From positions 243,912,836 through 243,976,835 of the forward strand of contig OZ005660.1 in assembly GCA_963930645.1 (NCBI GenBank): a stretch of DNA of 64,000 nucleotides. The letters are read 5' to 3'. This DNA is from Salticus scenicus (Eukaryota; Arthropoda; Arachnida; Araneae; Salticidae). The notes under the pieces are model-generated. The model was given only the letters and a program-made list of their open reading frames with translations. It did no database searches and had not been told where the DNA came from. Below are positions 57,921-64,000 of the stretch, piece after piece; within the stretch, counting starts at the first letter, position 1, and each line of letters starts with the position of its first letter. The position numbers were made by a program, and so were the translations under genes.

Positions 57921-58540
57921 TAAAGAAGTTTTCACTTCAAAAATGCATTGTTATGTTTTGAGCTTTTCTAGAAGTTTCACATATCTAGCTAATCGGGGAG
58001 TTATTTATATAAATTTTCTGTTGAATCATATAAACGCTGCTGACGGCCGCGGGGGAACCCGAAACAGTAGGCTAAAAGTACTAAAAAAATGCATTGTCAC
58101 CATGTTCTGAACACTTCTGAAAGTTTCAAATGTCTAGCTAGTTGGGAAGTTATTGATATAAATCTCCTGCTGAATCCTATAAACGCTGCCGAAGGTGGCG
58201 GGGATCCGAAACTGTAGGCAAAAAGTACTAAAAAATGCATTGTCACCGTGTTCTAAATTCTTCTGAAAGTTTTAAATGCGTAGCTAGTCGGGTCGGGAAG
58301 TTAGTTAAGTAAGTTTTCTGCGGAATCTTATAAACTCTGCCGGCGGCATCGGAGACCCGAAACAATAGGCTAAATGTACTGAAAAAATGCATTGTCACCA
58401 TGTTCTGAACTCTCTGAAAGTTTCAAATGTCTAGGCAGTCGGGAAGTTTGTAAAAATTGATTGCAAAGTTTGTACTGGACACACAAACAAACAAAAAAGA
58501 ATCGAGGTTAATAAAAATATGATAATGAGTACTGATAATG

Positions 58541-58902
58541 ACACAGGTCTACAAAAATGATGTTGAAAAAAATTGATTTAATAATTTTAGCTGATCTTTA
58601 TATCTTTTGGCGAGTTGAAACCAAAAATGCAGCCAGTTTTTCTCTGTCACATATAGATTTTTGTCAATACAAGGTGTTTAGTGACATAATGTCTTACATA
58701 TACCATCATAACAATAAGTTGGTTGATAGGGTTTTGTGTCGCATTAGTGCTGCACAATAACAACAATACGTACTCATGACTAATAAATCATGGAAACATA
58801 GTGTGATAGAGAAACACTGGCTTCATTTTTGGTTTTAACTCGCCAAAAAATATAAAGATCAGCTAAAATTATTAAATCAAAATCTTTAATGTAGACCTGT
58901 GT
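58541..58902. mobile_element. foldback MITE, 362 bp
   Basis: ACACAGGTCTAC at 58541 is inverted at 58891-58902. Arms of about 105 bp match through AATAATTTTAGCTGATCTTT and GGCGAGTTGAAACCAAAAAT. The spacer carries the GGGTTTTGTGTCGCATTAG motif. No coding, no clear target duplication. Confidence 0.85.
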
Positions 58903-59302
58903 TATAATATCCTGAAAGCATTATGTAACTATCTCAAAATGACATCCGGAGGTCGTGCAGCGATGTATTTTTCTACTTGTCACAAGATCTCCTCTGAATA
59001 ACAACTCCATCCTGAATTATCAGATAAAAGACATCCGGAGGACATGCCTTCTGGAAACCACTGAACATCCACCGGTTGGCAGGCGCGGTTTCAACTTCTC
59101 AGTTTGGGGGGGGGGGGGGTCACGAATAAAAAAAAAAAAAAAGAAAGAAAGAAAGAAAAGAAAAAAAAAAAGTAAAACTGTGATCAGAACTTTCTATAGG
59201 TAAATTTTCCTGACTGAAAACTAGCAAATCCATAGTATAAGAAATAAATCAAATATAAGATACTATTTATATGAATCATTTATTAAATAAGCTTTTTCGA
59301 CA

Positions 59303-61720
59303 TTATAATACAAATTCCAATCTTCTCTTTGAATATTTTGAAAATCTGTCTATTACTGCTTCAACATCAACATCTCTATGAATATTTAAAAGGGCGAGTC
59401 CTATGAAGCGTTCTTCTCCCATAGATGCTCGAAGCCAATTTTTTAACCGCCGTAAAGTTGAAAAGCTTCGTTCACTTGAAGCGACGCTTACTGGTAAAGT
59501 GGCAAGGATACGAAGCAAAATGTTAATTGATGGGTACATATCTTTGTCACATTCTTCTGTTGTATTAAGAAGACAATGAGAAGTATCTGTTCCATGTATT
59601 TCTTCGGCTTTTCTTTGCCACTTCGCAATCCATAATTCATATTCTGAAACGACTCACGGAACTGGAACATTATTAAGAAGTCCTTGATAATTTTCTGCAA
59701 CATCACGTACAATTTTGATGTCATCATCTGCATAAGATTTTCGAGGCAAAAACACGTTTAAATTAAAAAGACTCATTACATCTGACGAAAATCGGTCTTT
59801 CATGTCAGAGATTATATTTTCTAGAAGTGGGATGTAAACCACCTATCTAAAATATTCTTCAGGAGTTGCTGCAGGTATATTTGCTGGCTGTGACGTTATT
59901 CTAGACATCTTTATCTCTGTGTCTAATTTTGCAGCAAGTTCAAGAATCTCTGAGAAAATTCGATTGAAAACAGTCGTCGCATTGAGTCTCTTGTTGTTTA
60001 AGACATTTAATGTATCCGTAAGATTTTGTGTGGCTTTTTGTAAATCAATCGATGGTGATTGGAAGAATCTGCTTAGAGAAACAGTGACACCTAAAATAAA
60101 TGATAGACAACTAGATAAAAAGTGGATATTCTATATAGATTAAATAAACTACATCAAAAATACGAAAATTCTTTAATTACGTAGAACATCACAGAGGCAT
60201 ATTGCAGCAACAATGAAATCAGAGCTACGTAGAGCTTGGTATAAACAGGTAGACTCTGATGCAGAGCTACTGTCGCTCTGTTCAGCAAACTTATGTAAGG
60301 CATTGCAAATTTTAACAAGAGAATCTCCTTGAAATTGAAGATGTCCATCATGTCGCTCTGCCAAACGAATTTCACTTAATCCCTGGAGAGAATCTGTCAA
60401 TTTTTACTTGAAAACTACCTGCCTTTTTGCTGATGCATTAGCGAAGGAAATAACTTTTTTCACTGTTGCAGTCGCATTCATGTATGATGTAACTTTCAAG
60501 GTCTTAGATAATGAATTATTTAATGCATGGTTGCTACAAGGACATCTTTTTGCATATACAGCTGTCTTCATTAACTTTTTTGCAGCTCCTTTGGCGTCTG
60601 AGGCCATCGTTGAGCAGCTGTCTACACCTATTCCAACACAATACTTCATATCCACATCGAATTTTTTCATAAGATCAGCAACAATATGGGTTATTGCTGC
60701 TCCAGTTAATCGGCACTCTTTATTACTTTTATCTTCTTCGCGAATATTGGCATATGCATCGCAAAATGTGACAAAATCTTCTCTTATAGAACAATTAAAA
60801 ATATATCTTAAACATAGATTTAATTGTGATGTATGTGATAAATCGGTGGTTTCATCCAAAATGACTGAAAAACGTTTAGCTTCTTTCACTCTCTCTAGGA
60901 TAGATTTTTGTATTTTGTCTTTGCAGGCATTAATTAATTCATTTTTGATAGTATTACTAATGTATGTTGCGTTTGATTTAGCAGTATCCGTATGATTTTT
61001 TAATATTATATCACCTGCTTCGATTCTGAATCTTAACAGAGCTCTAAAATTGCCGTCATTTGTAGCCACTATGCTTTCGTTCTCATCCTCAGTATTTTCT
61101 TTTTCTGTTGTTTCTGTGCAAAGAGGGCCGTAGTCCCTATGACCACACAAAGCAAAGTTTTGACGGCCAGAAAGAATGATTGTGCTGACGATAGGTCGCA
61201 GACGTTGACGATCTTCCTCTATTTGGATTTATGCTTCGATACCAGATTTATGACTTCAAGAGCCGGTTTATGCTACGTTTTCAAAACGTTTTTCCCCGAC
61301 TGTACAGCAGCTTTGTGATACTGGTTGTTTTCATGAATTGTGAGTGCTCCATTTTTGCTTAGAGATCATCAAAGGCCTTCAGCGGTTCTTTAACCAAACG
61401 TTTTAAAGAATGAGCGTTTTTTTGATAACCTCAACTGAAGAGAACACAAAACTTACAGTACAATCCTTGGTCTTTATGAGACAACACAAGCCAGGGAAAC
61501 TTCTCCAAGTGTTACCTTTGGGCATATTTCTTCATCTGTTTTCCTCTTTTAGTAACTAAGCAATGTGGGAATGTGTAGTCTGCTAGAGGAATCCAATGAT
61601 GTTCTAATAGATTTGCTTTGGTAATATCATCAATTTCAGTATTTTCTATATAATGTCCTATATCAGACCCAAAATCCGAAGCAGTCTTGGAAACAGATTC
61701 AGTGTTGTTACTTGACTTTT
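59303..61720 (-). pseudogene. hAT-type transposase pseudogene (TTF zinc finger, DUF4371, dimerisation domain)
   Basis: Fragments read in order on the minus strand. A TTF-type zinc-finger region (PLADYTFPHC, then FPWLVLSH and CKFCVLFS) lies at about 61720-61440. A long open piece of 248 codons (61150-60404) is the DUF4371 domain, with VILDETTDLSH and GIGVDSCSTM. A further piece (60400-60173) in another frame contains AERHDG. A piece at 59842-59654 begins YIPLLENIISDMKDRF. The C-terminal dimerisation domain is at 59539-59303, with SVASSERSFSTLRRLKNWLR. At least two frameshifts and several stops separate them. The layout matches the ZMYM1/THAP12-like family of domesticated and mobile hAT transposases. 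It lies within clear transposon ends, so it is a dead mobile element and not a host gene. Confidence 0.9.
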
Positions 61721-61810
61721 CCTTCTAATTTCGGCACTTCGCTCAAACAGTACCGAAGCTTTGATGCTTCCCTAAAATTTTTCCTGAAAGTAAGACAGTT
61801 TTTTTTTTTT

Positions 61811-61822
61811 GGGGGGGGGGGG
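61811..61822. repeat. poly-G tract
   Basis: About 12 G after a T-run, just inside the right end of the DUF4371 element. Confidence 0.9.
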
Positions 61823-61869
61823 TCATGACCCCCGTGACCCTCCCACCTTTGAAACCGCGCCTGGGTTGG

Positions 61870-62580
61870 TGACAGGATTTTTCAGAACAGCCAGCGGATA
61901 AGGTATTATCCTGCATATGATATTCTCCGGATGATCGCTGGATGTAATTTGGTTGTATGGGTGAAGTATTAAGGAATTAGATTTCTACTTCTTTATAGAC
62001 TCTAGAAAGTAATAAAGTAAATTTAAAAAGAATATTGACAATCGTGTTGCAATTTGTAGTTGGAGAAAGATTGGGAAACAAAAAAGTTCCGCGAAGAATT
62101 TGATTGCCGCTCGCTGGCTGAAGTTAACAAGAGATTCGGGGGGGGGGGGGAATAACTGCATGAATAAGAAATATTGAAAGGCATTACTTCTTACCATGTT
62201 CTGGAATCTCATAAAGCAAGATATAAGAGAATACTGACATTTATACCATGGATGGATAAAGGTTATAAATGAAAACCTGTCATACAACATTTGATCGACA
62301 ATTGTTTTTTTCAACGTATGTTTTTTTTTTTCTTTTAAGCGAAAGGTAATAATTAAAAATTGAAAGCTGGAATATTAACTTAAATATCGGAAAACATTCG
62401 TCAAAATTAAAAAACAGAAACCTCGCTCCATTTTTGTACGAAATGCAAAACAAATAGTCTAAAATTAACGTTTTTAAATGTGATTTTAAGAAATTATTAG
62501 AAAAATGGGAAAAATACACATTTAAACATAAAAACGGGAGATACGGCTTGAAAAATGGGAGTTGGTAAGTCTGCAACGAC
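61870..62580. other. non-coding stretch
   Basis: Flank between the hAT element and the zinc-finger array. A G-run near 62139-62150. No gene recognised. Confidence 0.4.
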
Positions 62581-62589
62581 TTCTAGAAA

Positions 62590-64000
62590 ATTTAAAGAAG
62601 AATATTTAGAATTTTACCAACATCTACCGATACTATTTCACACTCAGATACAATGTGTTGATGTAACATAAAGCATTTTTCCGAGATAATTCTTTCAAGT
62701 ACATTCAATACACATGGCTTTTTTCTACGCGTAAATACGTAAATGGTTTTTGAGGTATTTCTTTTGAGAAAACGAACATAGCAAATTTCACACATATATA
62801 GCTTTTTTCTTGAGTGAATACGTAGATACCTATTTAGATTTTCCGTTTGATCGAGAAAAATCTTCCGAATACACTTTGCTTTCCTCTTGTTTGAGTTCGT
62901 ACATGTTCATTCAAAGTTTCCCTTATGGAAAACTTTCAAGAACATATGGAACACTTTCAAGAACATTTTTAATAATATACATACGGTTTTCCTTCTGTGT
63001 GAAAGCATAGATGTGTATTTAGATGCATCAATTTAGAAAAACGTAATAGCTTTTCATTTGTGAGAATGCGTACATACATATCTAAAACAACTTTCTCCGA
63101 AACACTTAGAACGGATTTCACACAAGTAATGGTTTTTCGCCTATATGAATTCATAAATGTTTATTCAGAGTCTTCCTGCCTTAAAGAAAACTTTTTTGGA
63201 CATATTTCACATTTTTTTTTCTTTGTATGAATGCGTAAATGTGTATTCGAATTGCCCTTGACAGAAAACCTGCTAGTACAAAATTTAAAAATATGGCTTT
63301 TCATCTCTATGGATGCGTGAATGTCAATTTAATTTTTCAATTTGGGAGAATCTTTTAGAACATATTTCTTAGATATAGCTTTTCGCCTGCGTGACTCCGT
63401 GAATGCACATATAATGCAGTTTTCTCGTGGAATGCTTCAAATATATTTCACACATATAAGGGTTTTCTTTTGTGTGAATGTGTACGTGTCCCTTTCTAGA
63501 AAAACTTCTGGAACAGATTCTAGTTTGATTTACATTTTGAATGACTGCGTAAATATCTTACTGAAAATTTTTTAGAACACATTTCACAAACATATGGCTT
63601 TCCTTCTGGTGTGAATGCGTAAATATTTATTAAGAGCAATCTTGTCAAAGAACTCTTTAGAACGAATTTCACACACATATAGCATTTCGCCTGTAAGAGT
63701 GCGTGAATATGCATTTAGATTACTTTTTTGAGAGTATTCTTTAAAAAAACTTTGACACACATATGGCTTTTATCCCATGTGAATGCGTAAATGTGTAATT
63801 AGATTACTTTTGTCAGAGAATCCTTTAGAACATATTTCACACACATACGTCTTTTCTCATGTGTGAATGCGTAAATGCCGATTTAGATAATTTTTGTGAG
63901 AGAATTTTTTAGAACATATTTCACACACATATGGCTTTTCTTTTGTGTGAATTTGCAAATGTATAATTAAATTACTTTTCTTAAAGAATTCTTTAGAACA
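62590..64000 (-). pseudogene. decayed C2H2 zinc-finger array, continues past the window
   Basis: On the minus strand, units of about 84 bp (28 codons) repeat the classical C2H2 pattern, with the linker recognisable as HT.EKPYVC and fingers such as CEICSKKFSHKNYLNRHLR with a following H. At least a dozen units can be counted from about 62790 to 64000, best preserved at 63720-64000. The frame is broken many times: for example a stop replaces the Gly codon in the linkers near 63860 and 63775, several zinc ligands are lost, and 63520-63714 shifts frame. An intact array would bind DNA in the nucleus; this copy cannot make a full-length protein. Its 5' part lies outside the window. Confidence 0.88.

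Larger units (their letters stand above)
55190..58450. repeat. minisatellite array of about 145-bp units, interrupted
   Basis: Units contain ATAAACGCTGCCGAAGGCAG, then GGGGACCCGAAAC, GCATTGTCACCGTGTTCTGA, AAAGTTTCAAATGTCTAGCT, and CGGGAAGTTATTTAAATAAA. Unit landmarks fall near 55220, 55360, 55504, 55656, 56150, 56313, 56462, 56608, 56748, 58034, 58184 and 58334. The gaps are a foldback at 55832-56134 and an unrelated array at 57011-57700. Each unit has the small palindrome GCTGCCGAAGGCAGC. Confidence 0.9.
59080..61863 (-). mobile_element. decayed hAT-superfamily element with DUF4371-type transposase
   Basis: Ends CAGGCGCGGTTTCAA (59080-59094) and TTGAAACCGCGCCTG (61849-61863) are perfect inverted repeats, each next to a poly-G run and a GGTCA/TGACC block. 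A 6-bp direct repeat GGTTGG flanks it (59074-59079, 61864-61869); the expected hAT length is 8, so the duplication is imperfect or fortuitous. The interior is a pseudogenised transposase on the minus strand. Confidence 0.82.

Overview
This is an AT-rich stretch of animal nuclear DNA in which I find no convincing intact host gene. The content is tRNA-derived SINEs, Ty3/gypsy LTR retrotransposons, hAT, piggyBac-like and TA-flanked DNA transposons with their small non-autonomous relatives, foldback elements, microsatellites and very long homopolymer tracts. The mixture suggests an arthropod, possibly a chelicerate such as a spider. That is an inference from repeat style; no single-copy gene here fixes the taxon.

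Layout, left to right. At 0.7 kb lies a tRNA-derived SINE head. At 2.7-8.3 kb is a hAT transposon with 13-bp terminal inverted repeats and a perfect 8-bp target duplication. Its transposase (minus strand) is split by a 432-bp Penelope-like foldback insertion that carries two opposed hammerhead-ribozyme-like motifs and outward TATA promoters. At 8.4-16.1 kb are dispersed repeats, microsatellites and MITEs. At 16.1-19.84 kb is a set of nested insertions: a SINE with 11-bp duplications holds a TA-flanked transposon, which holds a hAT-type MITE, a TTAA-flanked piggyBac-like MITE and a 1.1-kb foldback. At 20.0-29.2 kb a plus-strand gypsy element (A) is cut inside integrase by a younger, near-intact minus-strand gypsy element (B, 23479-28514) with 313-bp LTRs.

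From 29.2 to 41.7 kb the DNA is mostly AT-rich and non-coding, with scattered MITEs. From 41.7 to 45.5 kb is a decayed tandem array split by a 2.2-kb hAT-like element. From 46 to 52.4 kb are nested MITEs, TA-flanked elements and a complete SINE with target duplications. At 55.2-58.45 kb a roughly 145-bp tandem array encloses a second, unrelated 133-bp array. At 59.1-61.9 kb is a decayed hAT-superfamily element with TTF zinc finger, DUF4371 and dimerisation domains. From about 62.6 kb to the end is a decayed C2H2 zinc-finger gene on the minus strand that continues beyond the window.

The genes do not form a pathway. Each coding region serves the mobility of its own element. The most unusual content is the Penelope-like foldback with paired ribozyme motifs, its promoter module shared with a second foldback, and the deep nesting that allows insertion order to be read directly from target duplications.
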